Shown piece by piece: positions 39,423-48,047 of a stretch of DNA of 64,000 bases. The position numbers and the translations under genes were made by a program. The stretch is taken from the NCBI RefSeq assembly GCF_004341105.1, contig NZ_SLZK01000001.1, positions 620,001-684,000 of the forward strand, in the 5' to 3' direction. Source of the DNA: Rhizobium sp. BK418. Lineage in GTDB: Bacteria; Pseudomonadota; Alphaproteobacteria; Rhizobiales; Rhizobiaceae. The notes beneath the pieces are model-generated. The model was not told where the DNA came from and ran no database searches. It saw only the letters and a program-made list of their open reading frames with translations. Each line of letters opens with the position of its first letter. Position 1 is the stretch's first letter.

Positions 39423-40717
39423 TGAAGAGATCTCAACATTCGCTGAACCGCCACATCCTGTCTGTCTGGGTCCTGTCGATCGCACTTGTCGGCGGCATGG
39501 GCGGATGGGCCGCCTCGACGTCGCTTTCCAACGCCGTGGTCGGCCAAGGTACCGTGATTATCGACCAGAACGTAAAGAAGATTCAGCACCTTACCGGCGG
39601 TATCGTGTCGGAATTAAAGGCGATGGAGGGGGCTCACGTCCAGGCCGGCGATGTCCTTCTGCGTCTCGACAGCACCTCTGTGAAAGCCAATCTCGCCATT
39701 ATCGACAGCAATCTTGCCCAGCTCTATGTCCGTCGCGCTCGCCTGCAGGCCGAACGCATCGGTGCAACGAAATTCTCCGCCGACGATATTCCCGCAAACG
39801 ACCTGGGTATCGCCATCAGCAAAAGTCTGATCGACGGCGAGGTCCAACTCTTCAATGCCCGCCAGTCATCACTTGTCGGGATGCGTAAACAGCTCGAAGA
39901 ACGCAAAGCGCAGCTTTCTCAGGAGATACAGGGCGATACGCTGCAGCTCGCATCGATCGACGAAGCCACAAAACTCGTCGATCAGGAATATGATGCTGCC
40001 AGCAAGCTCTACGATCAGAAGATCGTCACCATGCAGAAGGTTAACGGCCTCAAACGCCAGCGCGTCGAACTCGACGGCAATCGTGGCGAGCGGTTGTCTT
40101 CACGGGCGCAGGCGGAAGGCAAGATCGCCGAGATCAACCTGCAAATATTGCAGCTCGACGAAGACCGCAGGACCGAGAATTCGAAGGACTTGACGGATGT
40201 CGACGCCAAGACCTCCGAAATGCAGGAGCGTCGCATCGCAGCCGTCGACCAGATGAATAGGCTGGAGCTGCGCGCACCGATGAGCGGCCGCATCTATCAG
40301 ATGACAGTCCATACTGTCGGCGGTGTCGTCAATCCGGGCGAGGTGTTGATGCTGCTGGCGCCAGATCAGCGCGACCTCACCATCGAGGCGAAGATTGCCA
40401 CACGCGATATCGACCAGCTGACGATTGGCCGGAAAGTCGATATCCGTTTCAGCGCCTTCGATCAAAAAACGACACCAGAGGTGCAGGGCGACGTCGTATC
40501 GATTTCGCCCGACGTCGTGACCGATCAGCGCAGCGGCGCCGATTATTACCCCGTGCGCATCAAGCCTGAACCGGCCAGCCTGGCAAAGCTTACCAACTTG
40601 GCGCTCTACCCCGGCATGCCGGCCGAGGTCTTTATCAAAGTCGCGGATCGCACCGTCCTTTCATACATGACGAAGCCGCTGATGGATCAGATCAGCCATA
40701 CGTTCCGCGAGCAGTGA
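39422..40717 (+). CDS. prsE: Type I secretion membrane fusion protein (PrsE/HlyD-like)
   Basis: The 431-residue protein has a single N-terminal transmembrane helix (about 13-33). A biotinyl-lipoyl-like region (GTVIIDQNVKKIQHLTGGIV) and a long coiled-coil hairpin (about 90-280) follow, then the HlyD C-terminal domain with LRAPMSGRIYQMTVHT. It bridges the ABC exporter to an outer-membrane TolC-type channel, which is not encoded here. Its start overlaps the ABC gene stop in TAATG. Confidence 0.92.
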   Translation: MKRSQHSLNRHILSVWVLSIALVGGMGGWAASTSLSNAVVGQGTVIIDQNVKKIQHLTGGIVSELKAMEGAHVQAGDVLLRLDSTSVKANLAIIDSNLAQLYVRRARLQAERIGATKFSADDIPANDLGIAISKSLIDGEVQLFNARQSSLVGMRKQLEERKAQLSQEIQGDTLQLASIDEATKLVDQEYDAASKLYDQKIVTMQKVNGLKRQRVELDGNRGERLSSRAQAEGKIAEINLQILQLDEDRRTENSKDLTDVDAKTSEMQERRIAAVDQMNRLELRAPMSGRIYQMTVHTVGGVVNPGEVLMLLAPDQRDLTIEAKIATRDIDQLTIGRKVDIRFSAFDQKTTPEVQGDVVSISPDVVTDQRSGADYYPVRIKPEPASLAKLTNLALYPGMPAEVFIKVADRTVLSYMTKPLMDQISHTFREQ

Positions 40718-40718
40718 A

Positions 40719-40780
40719 TTTCCCTGCGCGAGCAGGGATCTTCGCAATGGCTGTGCCGGGGCACTACCGCCCCGGCACTT
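40719..40780. terminator. Two hairpins between prsE and the formaldehyde dehydrogenase gene
   Basis: TCCCTGC/GCAGGGA lies directly after prsE. GTGCCGGGGC/GCCCCGGCAC (40754-40780) follows, its stem placed just beyond the stop of the convergent minus-strand gene. Together they probably end both transcripts. Confidence 0.7.
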
Positions 40781-40788
40781 AATCCCGA

Positions 40789-41979
40789 TCAGGCTGCCTT
40801 GGCGACCTCGCCATGCGGGTCGAGAACGAATTTCGTCGCGGCACCCTGGTCGAAGCTCTCATAGCCTTCGGCAGCGTCTTCCAGCGAAATCACCTTGGCA
40901 TTGACGATGTCGGCGATCGGAAGACGGTCATGCAGGATCGCCTGCATCAGCTGGCGATTATATTTGAGCACCGGCGTCTGACCGGTGTGGAACGATTGTG
41001 CCTTCGCCCAGCCTAGTCCGAAACGCAAGGAGAGGCTGCCATGCTTGGCCGCATTGTCCACTGCGCCGGGGTCTTCCGTGACATAGAGGCCGGGAATGCC
41101 GATGGAACCGGCGGCGCGGGTGATCTCCATCATCTGATTCAGCACGATCGCCGGCTGCTCGCCGCCCGAATGTCCGCGGGCTTCGAAGCCGACGGCATCG
41201 ATCGCGCTGTCCACTTCATTGGTGCCGATCACCTGCGCAATCATATCTCCGAGCCGGTCGCTCTTGGACAGGTCGATGGCTTCGAAGCCGACGCGGCTGG
41301 CATGGGCGAGGCGATCCTTGTTGAAATCACCGATCATCACCACGGCCGCGCCGAGGATGCGCGCGGAGGCCGCGGCGGCAAGGCCGACGGGCCCGGCCCC
41401 TGCGACATAGACGGTCGATCCGACGCCAACCCCGGCTCTGACGGCGCCATGAAAACCTGTCGGAAGGATATCGGAGAGCATGGTGAGATCGCGGATCTTG
41501 GCCATCGCCTTGTCGCGGTCGGGCAGTTTCAAGAGGTTGAAATCGGCGTAGGGGATCGTGACATAGCGGGCTTGCCCGCCGATCCAGCCGCCCATGTCGA
41601 CATAGCCATAGGCGCCGCCGGCGCGCGATGGATTGACTGTCAGGCAGACGCCGGTGTCCTGTGATTTGCAGCAGCGGCAGCGGCCGCAGGCCACGTTGAA
41701 GGGCACCGACACGATGTCGCCGACATCGAGCATTTCCACGTCGATCCCTTTTTCGATGATCTCGCCGGTAATCTCGTGACCAAGTACGAGGCCTGGCATG
41801 GCCGTCGTGCGGCCACGGACCATGTGCTGGTCCGAACCGCAAATGTTAGTGGAGATGACTTTCAGAATGACGCCATGTTCGATACGGCGCCCATCCGGTG
41901 CCTCGAGTTTCGGATCGTCGATGTCGCGGACTTCCACCTTGCCGGGCCGCAAATAGACGACGCCACGGTTCTTGCTCAT
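40789..41979 (-). CDS. fdhA: Glutathione-independent formaldehyde dehydrogenase (zinc alcohol dehydrogenase family)
   Basis: The 396-residue protein is a medium-chain zinc dehydrogenase. The catalytic zinc motifs are NICGSDQHM and GHE. Structural zinc cysteines lie in CGRCRCCKSQDTGVC, and the nucleotide-binding site is VYVAGAGPVGLAAAASA. The long insert and the GFEARGHSGGEQPA segment match the Pseudomonas putida type, which oxidises formaldehyde with tightly bound NAD. It is monocistronic. Confidence 0.93.
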   Translation of the reverse strand: MSKNRGVVYLRPGKVEVRDIDDPKLEAPDGRRIEHGVILKVISTNICGSDQHMVRGRTTAMPGLVLGHEITGEIIEKGIDVEMLDVGDIVSVPFNVACGRCRCCKSQDTGVCLTVNPSRAGGAYGYVDMGGWIGGQARYVTIPYADFNLLKLPDRDKAMAKIRDLTMLSDILPTGFHGAVRAGVGVGSTVYVAGAGPVGLAAAASARILGAAVVMIGDFNKDRLAHASRVGFEAIDLSKSDRLGDMIAQVIGTNEVDSAIDAVGFEARGHSGGEQPAIVLNQMMEITRAAGSIGIPGLYVTEDPGAVDNAAKHGSLSLRFGLGWAKAQSFHTGQTPVLKYNRQLMQAILHDRLPIADIVNAKVISLEDAAEGYESFDQGAATKFVLDPHGEVAKAA

Positions 41980-42376
41980 TTCCGTCTCCTCCGTTGAAAT
42001 CGGGCCAACGCGCTAGCAGCTCCTCCCGCAGCGGTCGCCTGTTACAGAGTAGACCAGAAAGATCGATGCGCCGTCCCGAAAGCGACGCCTTGCGGGCGAA
42101 AATCGCAAACCATGCAAAAGGACAGGGCGCGCCGCTGGATCGACGGAAAGAAGACGAAGTTTCAGGAGGTTTTTCTCGCGCACGATGCGCGCATATTCCT
42201 AGCGGGCATAAGAACGATCGGAAGGCATGTGGAGACCGGTGAAATTTGCTTGCGAATCTAGCCGGCCCACCCCAGCTCCGCCATCAAAACGATTCTATCG
42301 TTTTGACGCAGACGGGCGAAACAAAATTGAAAGCAGATCCTGAAGCGTGCAATCGCTTCGGGATCCAGTCTGAAAC
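41980..42376. other. Intergenic region without a confident gene
   Basis: This 397-bp stretch lies between fdhA and the M16 peptidase gene. A 49-codon plus-strand frame (42112-42261) lacks a good ribosome binding site. An inverted repeat CAAAACGAT/ATCGTTTTG sits at 42287-42306 and could end the peptidase transcript. I see nothing else. Confidence 0.5.
42287..42306. repeat. 9-bp perfect inverted repeat
   Basis: CAAAACGAT and ATCGTTTTG are separated by TCT, 70 bp beyond the M16 peptidase stop. It lacks a T run outside the stem, so it may be a terminator or an operator. Confidence 0.45.
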
Positions 42377-45214
42377 CTATCTTATCGCTGCCGGCAACAC
42401 CTCGAATTTCCAGAATTTGTCCGGCTGGAAATAGGTCGTGGCGAACCGGCGAATGTCCTCGGCGGTGACCTTGTCATAGCCGCTTAGATTGTCGCGTATC
42501 CGCTCAAGACGGCGAGGGTCCGTTTGGGCGCCTTTGAGATACTGCACCCAATATTCGTTGCTCTGCTGCTGGCGCTTCAATGTCTCGATAATCGGCGCGC
42601 GGGCACGCACGAGTTCGTCAGACGAGACGTCGTTCGACCTGAGATCGGCAGCGATCTTGTCAACGAGCGCATAGAAATTCTCGATCTTGGCCGGCGTCGT
42701 TTCGACATAGAGATAATAGTAGCCATAGCCTGGGATGTCCCACGACAGATCCATATCGCCCTGCGGACTGTAGGTCGCGCCTTCAGCGATACGGAACTGG
42801 TCGATCAGCCGGTTTTCGAAGATCTGACCGACGACATTTGCGACAAAGCCCCGCTGGATGTCCGAAAGCATATCGCCGACGGGAGCCGCGACGATGGCTG
42901 CGGCGTTATCGGCTCGGCCGCTGTGGGTTCGCATGACAGGTTTTTCGGTGGGAGCGGGGAAACGTATGTCGTCTGTTGCCGTGGCTTGAGTCATGTCCGC
43001 GCGGGCCGGCAAGCTGCCGAAGGTTTCGGCTGTCAGGCGGATTGCCTCATCCGCCGTTATGTCGCCGACAACTGTGACATCGATCGGCCCGGTGGAAACT
43101 TGCGGCCCGAACAGCGCTTCGAAATCTTCCTTTTTCGTAGCGGAGAGTTGTGCCCGGTCGGGGAAGGTCCAGCGCGGGTCGCCGGAATGGACAAGGCCGG
43201 CAAAATCGCGGCTGATGACGGCACCCGGAGTCGCCTCATATTGATCGAGGTTGTTGAGATAGGCCTGCTGGACGCGCTTGAATACTTCCGGCCGGTAGGC
43301 TGGATCGGTCGTGTAGGCGGTCATGATCTGCAATTGCGTCGCCAAATCCTCGGTCCGCGTCCGACCGGTGAACTGGAACGAACTGTCATCGACCGAGAAG
43401 TCTATCCCGGCGATTTTGGCCGCGAGCGCTTTCTGCAAATCCGGATAATCCATCGCCTTGGTGCCGGACAGGACGACGGCGGGCGATGTCCAGATCGCCA
43501 GGGCATGATCGTTCGGCAAATCCAGTCTGCCACGGCCGATATCCGTGCGTACAAGCACTTCGTTGTCACGCAGCTTGGTCGGCTTGACGGTGAGCCTGAC
43601 ACCGTTGGCAAAGCGCACCATCGTCAGGCCGAGATCCTCGACGATACGGCGTTCGGAGACCGTGCCGGGTTCGCCAAAATGGGTATAGGGCCAGACCACG
43701 GCTGCCGCACTGGACGGCGCCGTGACCGGAACGGCGCGGGATGCGTCATAAACCTGCCGGACGTCATCTGCGCCGCCCTGCGGTGTTTGTGCCGTCTGCA
43801 GCACAAGTTGCGGGCCATTGCCGGAGAAGAGACGCGCGAGCGTCTTGTTGACCTCTGTCGCCGTTAGTCCCCTAGTTATCGTCTCGAACATCGAGAGATC
43901 GTCCGCTGGTGATGTGAAGACCTGATTGTCATCGACGCTGTTTGCCAGCATGGATGCGATGTCGGTGCTGGTGCGTGTCGCAGCCCCGGCAGACGCTGCC
44001 TGGAGAAGCGAGCGATATTCGGTGATTTCGCGATCGAGCTCGGCCTGATCAACCCCGAATTGCTGGAAACGGCGCTGTTCCTGATCGATCGCCGCAAGCG
44101 CTGCCTGCCACTTGTCAGTCTCGGCATTCGCCATCACGACGACGATGTGGGCAGAATCGAAAAGATCCTGCGAGCCGACAGCAGCGCTGATGAAGGGAGC
44201 ATTGGGCCTGTTTGCCATAGCGCCCAGCCGGCGTTTGAGCACCAGAAGACCGAGATCTTCAACGAGCTGCTGGCGGCGCTTGGCGAACGTATCGTGCGAG
44301 GCGTCATAGGGACGTGTCCATGCGATCTGCACACTCGTCGTGCTGCCCGGAACCGCGATGACCTCGGCGCTTTCGCCTTTTTCTCTTAGCGTGCCGAGAT
44401 CGGGTTTCTGCGGGGCAGGGCTTGCGGCTTTCCAATCGCCGAAGCGCTGCCTGATCTGGGTCTCGATCGCCGCGGGATCGATATCGCCGACGACGATCAA
44501 CGTGGCGCGTTCCGGCCGGTAGTTGGAATGGTAATAGGCGCGCAGCAGATCGACGGGCGCGTGGCTAATGATGTCGACCTTGCCGATCGGTGTGCGCGAC
44601 GCCACGCGCTTTCCGGCGAGCAGGGAATTGGTGACGCCGATTGCGGCACGATATTGTGGTGTGTCGCGCAGCCGCTCTTCCGATAGAATGACGCCACGCT
44701 CGCGCTCAAAGGCATCGGCATCGAGCGTCAGCTCGCTCGCCGTTTCGCGCATCAGCATCAGGCCGGTGGAAAGCGTATCCGCATCGACCTCGGGCAGATC
44801 GAGTGAATAGACGGTCTCGTCATAAGATGTGTTGGCATTGGTATCCGGCCCGAAGGCAAGGCCCTTGCGCTGCAGGATACGGATCATTTCGTCCTGCGCG
44901 ACATGCGTCGAGCCCTTGAAGGCCATATGTTCGAGGAAATGCGCCAGCCCTTGCTGATTGTCGTTCTCATCAAGCGAGCCGGCACCGATGCGGAAGCGGA
45001 TTGCGGCCTGGCCCGACGGCGTAGCGTTTCGCATGATCGCAAACCGCATACCATTTTCGAGCGTACCGAAACGGACCCCAGGTTCAGCCGGAAGATCGCT
45101 CAGCGTCTGTGGCCAGGGTGCCGACGGGCTCTCAGCACGGGCCGACAACCCCGACATAACTGTTGCGCCAAGCGCGATTACCATCAGGAATCGCGGAAAA
45201 CTGGGAGATCTCAT
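42377..45214 (-). CDS. M16 family zinc metallopeptidase, exported
   Basis: The 945-residue protein starts with a signal peptide (MVIALGATVMSGLSARAES region). The inverted zinc motif HxxEH is H92-F-L-E95-H96 in AHFLEHMAFKGS. Two peptidase M16 halves follow, with the second, non-catalytic half in the C-terminal part, as in pitrilysin-like enzymes. It should degrade peptides in the periplasm. I chose the ATG at 45214 because it gives the signal sequence. It stands alone. Confidence 0.92.
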   Translation of the reverse strand: MRSPSFPRFLMVIALGATVMSGLSARAESPSAPWPQTLSDLPAEPGVRFGTLENGMRFAIMRNATPSGQAAIRFRIGAGSLDENDNQQGLAHFLEHMAFKGSTHVAQDEMIRILQRKGLAFGPDTNANTSYDETVYSLDLPEVDADTLSTGLMLMRETASELTLDADAFERERGVILSEERLRDTPQYRAAIGVTNSLLAGKRVASRTPIGKVDIISHAPVDLLRAYYHSNYRPERATLIVVGDIDPAAIETQIRQRFGDWKAASPAPQKPDLGTLREKGESAEVIAVPGSTTSVQIAWTRPYDASHDTFAKRRQQLVEDLGLLVLKRRLGAMANRPNAPFISAAVGSQDLFDSAHIVVVMANAETDKWQAALAAIDQEQRRFQQFGVDQAELDREITEYRSLLQAASAGAATRTSTDIASMLANSVDDNQVFTSPADDLSMFETITRGLTATEVNKTLARLFSGNGPQLVLQTAQTPQGGADDVRQVYDASRAVPVTAPSSAAAVVWPYTHFGEPGTVSERRIVEDLGLTMVRFANGVRLTVKPTKLRDNEVLVRTDIGRGRLDLPNDHALAIWTSPAVVLSGTKAMDYPDLQKALAAKIAGIDFSVDDSSFQFTGRTRTEDLATQLQIMTAYTTDPAYRPEVFKRVQQAYLNNLDQYEATPGAVISRDFAGLVHSGDPRWTFPDRAQLSATKKEDFEALFGPQVSTGPIDVTVVGDITADEAIRLTAETFGSLPARADMTQATATDDIRFPAPTEKPVMRTHSGRADNAAAIVAAPVGDMLSDIQRGFVANVVGQIFENRLIDQFRIAEGATYSPQGDMDLSWDIPGYGYYYLYVETTPAKIENFYALVDKIAADLRSNDVSSDELVRARAPIIETLKRQQQSNEYWVQYLKGAQTDPRRLERIRDNLSGYDKVTAEDIRRFATTYFQPDKFWKFEVLPAAIR

Positions 45215-45662
45215 GGGTTTAAAGCATTCTGTTCTGCAGGTGGGCATGGGTGTGATGTGGGCCACACTATCAGACAGGTTGCATCTCACATCAACGTATA
45301 TTTTCCCGGATAGGCGCTTCGCCATAAATCATCGCCGTGCGCACGTCCATTACCTTCGCCAACCTCGACATGACGGCGATTCCGCTCGGAGGCGGCGTGC
45401 TGAAGGCCGCTCTCGGTACGGTTTGCGAGGAGGAGCGGGGTGTAGTGAGGAAACTGACTATACTGTCATCGTAATATGACAATCTTGGCCGCCGCCAATC
45501 GACAGCCAAGATCGCGAAAGCAAAGAAGCCTGGCATTGAATAAGGCCGAGCAGAAACGCACCATTGAAGACGCGCAGCGTTGCATCAGAGCCCTTGTTCA
45601 ATCGAGCATTCGGCCAATTATCTCAATATTACTGGCGACGCCGTTGCCAAAATGTGAGGATT
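45215..45662. other. Intergenic region without a confident gene
   Basis: This 448-bp stretch separates the M16 peptidase from the lipoprotein gene. Open frames on both strands are short and have no recognisable domain or convincing ribosome binding site. A small inverted repeat, TGTCAT/ATGACA, occurs near 45463-45481. Confidence 0.45.
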
Positions 45663-45950
45663 CTAGTGCGTAACCCCACCGGTGCCGGTAGTGGGTGTGC
45701 CGCTCGGAGTAGTCGGCGTGGTAGGGGTCGTCGCAGCAGTCGGGGTACTCGCGCTCGGCGATGTGCTTGAACTGCCGTTTGCTTCACTTCGCCCAAATGC
45801 TGCGTCCGCTGATCCCTTTTGGGATTTTTCCTTCGCCCACTTATCCAGCTCTTCTTGAAATCGCGCGCAACCCTGCAGGAGCGTTGCTGTGCTTAACAGC
45901 ACTGCTGAAAGCACGACGATATATCGGATCCGCCCGACTTGAATTGGCAT
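45663..45950 (-). CDS. Small putative lipoprotein with Thr/Pro/Gly-rich tail
   Basis: The 95-residue protein has an N-terminal signal with lipobox LLQGC (Cys28). A short charged segment follows (ARFQEELDKWAKEKSQK), then a low-complexity tail of Ser, Thr, Pro and Gly ending in TGTGGVTH. It is probably anchored to a membrane, with the tail acting as a spacer. No family is recognised. It lies downstream of the winged-helix regulator on the same strand, 265 bp away. Confidence 0.7.
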   Translation of the reverse strand: MPIQVGRIRYIVVLSAVLLSTATLLQGCARFQEELDKWAKEKSQKGSADAAFGRSEANGSSSTSPSASTPTAATTPTTPTTPSGTPTTGTGGVTH

Positions 45951-46215
45951 GTGATATGGCCCTCAAAAAAGATTGGTGCGCGGACTTTGTTCGACGCATC
46001 GCGCCCGTGAGATTTCAACCAGTTGTTGCCCGGACGTCCCCGTTCTCAGCCAATACGTGATATTCGGATGGGCAACTGCGGTCGTCGCTATCAGGCAATT
46101 GTTTGTGCAATATTTGAGAATTGAAAAAACAGTGTCGTAATTGGCCGGAGCGAGCGGCGGGCGCCGCTGACTCTCAGAGCGCTTTTACAGATCTTCTGAT
46201 TTGGCCGTTGGTGGC

Positions 46216-47826
46216 CTAGAGGGCGGCGACAGAGCCGATGCTGCGAAGCACAAAATCAGGAATGACTCGTTTGCCGTACAATCGCGACACATGCGCAATC
46301 ATGTTGCGCATGACATTTGCGCGGCCCTGTTCCAGGGTGACGTGGCGCGCGGAGGTGAAGTAGAGATATTCGATAGCCCTGGCAGCGTGATCTGGACCAA
46401 GTGCCGCAAGTGCGTGCTCCGACGCTTCCGGCAATTTCTGATCCGGCGCAGCGACCATCCAGCCGATCATCAGCCGGATCTGAGGCGGGCAATCCGAACC
46501 GAGATCAGCCATGTCGGTGGCCCGGGCTGCCGAAGACGCGCTGTGGCCCGCAGCCAGCAGTGCGATATACTTAAGAACTCTCATGTGGCGGTGAAACTCC
46601 GAACCCGGTTCGGCCGCTCTGATGCCTTGATCGAAGATTCCGACAGCTTCATCAAAACGCCCGCGCGCATATCGCAACTGCCCGAGAATGGGCAGGCCGG
46701 CAGTGGAATCCAGTGTGCGGGCGAGGGCGCGCTCGGCAATTTCCTCGGCGAGATCAAGATGGCCCCGGTTGATGAAGTAGAGAAGCTTGGCAGCCCCCAG
46801 CATCAGCAGAGGCTTGTCCTCGATTTCAGGCAGGCACTCCAGGACGGTTGCTTCGATCTCGCCCTCGATGCGATCGCGTTCTTCCAGGCTCATGCCGCCA
46901 TCGAACGGACTGGTCAGGACAAGGCGTGCAAAGAGATGCAAACCCCACTGAATCGCGGCGTCGGCATTGAGGGGGTCCTGCGAGCGGCCTTCGGCAAGCC
47001 GCTCGCCGCTTGCCAGCCATTTCGGATTCGAGGTCGACAGCAGATTTGAGGCGCTTCGGAGCCGGGCTTCAGGCGTTTCATCCAAAAGTATGCCGAGCCC
47101 GTTCGAAGCCTCTTCGAGGGCCTGTTGCAACGCATCGACGACGCCTTGGGATACGCGCGTCGCCTCGTTCACGAATGAGATATTATCAGTGACATCGAGA
47201 TGCAGACGAAACGCTTTCACGATGCGCTTCGACGGCATTTCCCGCAGAGTGGCCGCACAGTTGAGCCGGTCGGTGTCGGCGTGAAAACTCACCTGCAGAA
47301 AATAGCGCGACTTGTCGTAGGCAGAGAGAAGATTTCTGTCGGCAATAGCGACCTTGCGACTTCCGCCGATACCGACAGCAATCAAGTCGCGCAGCTTGTT
47401 CATCAAGGACAGGCCCTGTTGACCCAGGGGATGTTTCTGAATCTCGAAGCTCGAGCCGATAATCAGGAATGCATCGATTGGACCGGGCCGAGATGGGGTG
47501 GCAATCCAGACATAACCCTCGCCGTATTGGGTCGCGATGTAGATCGGTGATTTTGCATTATCACCCAGCTTCAGCCGCAACCTGTTGACCAGAAAATCGA
47601 TATTGCGATCGGAGGAATCGGAGCCCGGTTGAGCGATTTCATCCAGCAGACGGCTGCGCGTCATAAGACGTTGCGGATTGCTGGTGAAAGCGAGCAACAG
47701 GGCGCGCTCGTTTTTGGTGAACTGGAGTGTCTGCCCGTTGCGATGGGCAAACATGCAAGCTTCATCGATTGTCAGATCTCCAAAATGGAGACTTTTTGCC
47801 TTGCCTGTATCCGCAAATGAAATCAT
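46216..47826 (-). CDS. Winged-helix (OmpR/CadC/HilA-type) transcriptional regulator with helical-repeat domain
   Basis: The 536-residue protein has an N-terminal OmpR-type DNA-binding domain (about 12-108; LQFTKNERALLLAFTSNPQRLMT and YGEGYVW) without a receiver domain. A long helical C-terminal half follows, with TPR-like segments (LDLAEEIAERALARTL, RGRFDEAVGIFDQGIRAA). No transmembrane helix is seen, unlike CadC, so HilA-like architecture fits better. The targets and signal are unknown. The downstream lipoprotein is a candidate target. Confidence 0.85.
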   Translation of the reverse strand: MISFADTGKAKSLHFGDLTIDEACMFAHRNGQTLQFTKNERALLLAFTSNPQRLMTRSRLLDEIAQPGSDSSDRNIDFLVNRLRLKLGDNAKSPIYIATQYGEGYVWIATPSRPGPIDAFLIIGSSFEIQKHPLGQQGLSLMNKLRDLIAVGIGGSRKVAIADRNLLSAYDKSRYFLQVSFHADTDRLNCAATLREMPSKRIVKAFRLHLDVTDNISFVNEATRVSQGVVDALQQALEEASNGLGILLDETPEARLRSASNLLSTSNPKWLASGERLAEGRSQDPLNADAAIQWGLHLFARLVLTSPFDGGMSLEERDRIEGEIEATVLECLPEIEDKPLLMLGAAKLLYFINRGHLDLAEEIAERALARTLDSTAGLPILGQLRYARGRFDEAVGIFDQGIRAAEPGSEFHRHMRVLKYIALLAAGHSASSAARATDMADLGSDCPPQIRLMIGWMVAAPDQKLPEASEHALAALGPDHAARAIEYLYFTSARHVTLEQGRANVMRNMIAHVSRLYGKRVIPDFVLRSIGSVAAL

Positions 47827-48047
47827 GTCAATTCCAACCGCCCTGACGGGCGATCACCGCAACTCGGGCACTGGACCAAACCTAAAGTGCAAGGCTTATA
47901 AGACCGGCTTGCGTAAAACAATATACGTCGTTTGACAGAAGCGAGGCGAGGGGACACTTATCGGCGTTAGCTCTGATGGCAGAATGAAGCCGCGGCTTCG
48001 AGATGAGCGCGCGCGCCACCTGCCGCGGAACGGAGGCTTGGCCGTCT

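Noticed and set aside
42524..43867. 447-residue open frame opposite the M16 peptidase gene
   Set aside because: It is a shadow frame; the minus-strand gene carries the HxxEH motif and a signal peptide.
45291..45536. 81-residue minus-strand frame upstream of the lipoprotein gene
   Set aside because: It has no ribosome binding site, no domain and no coding-like composition.
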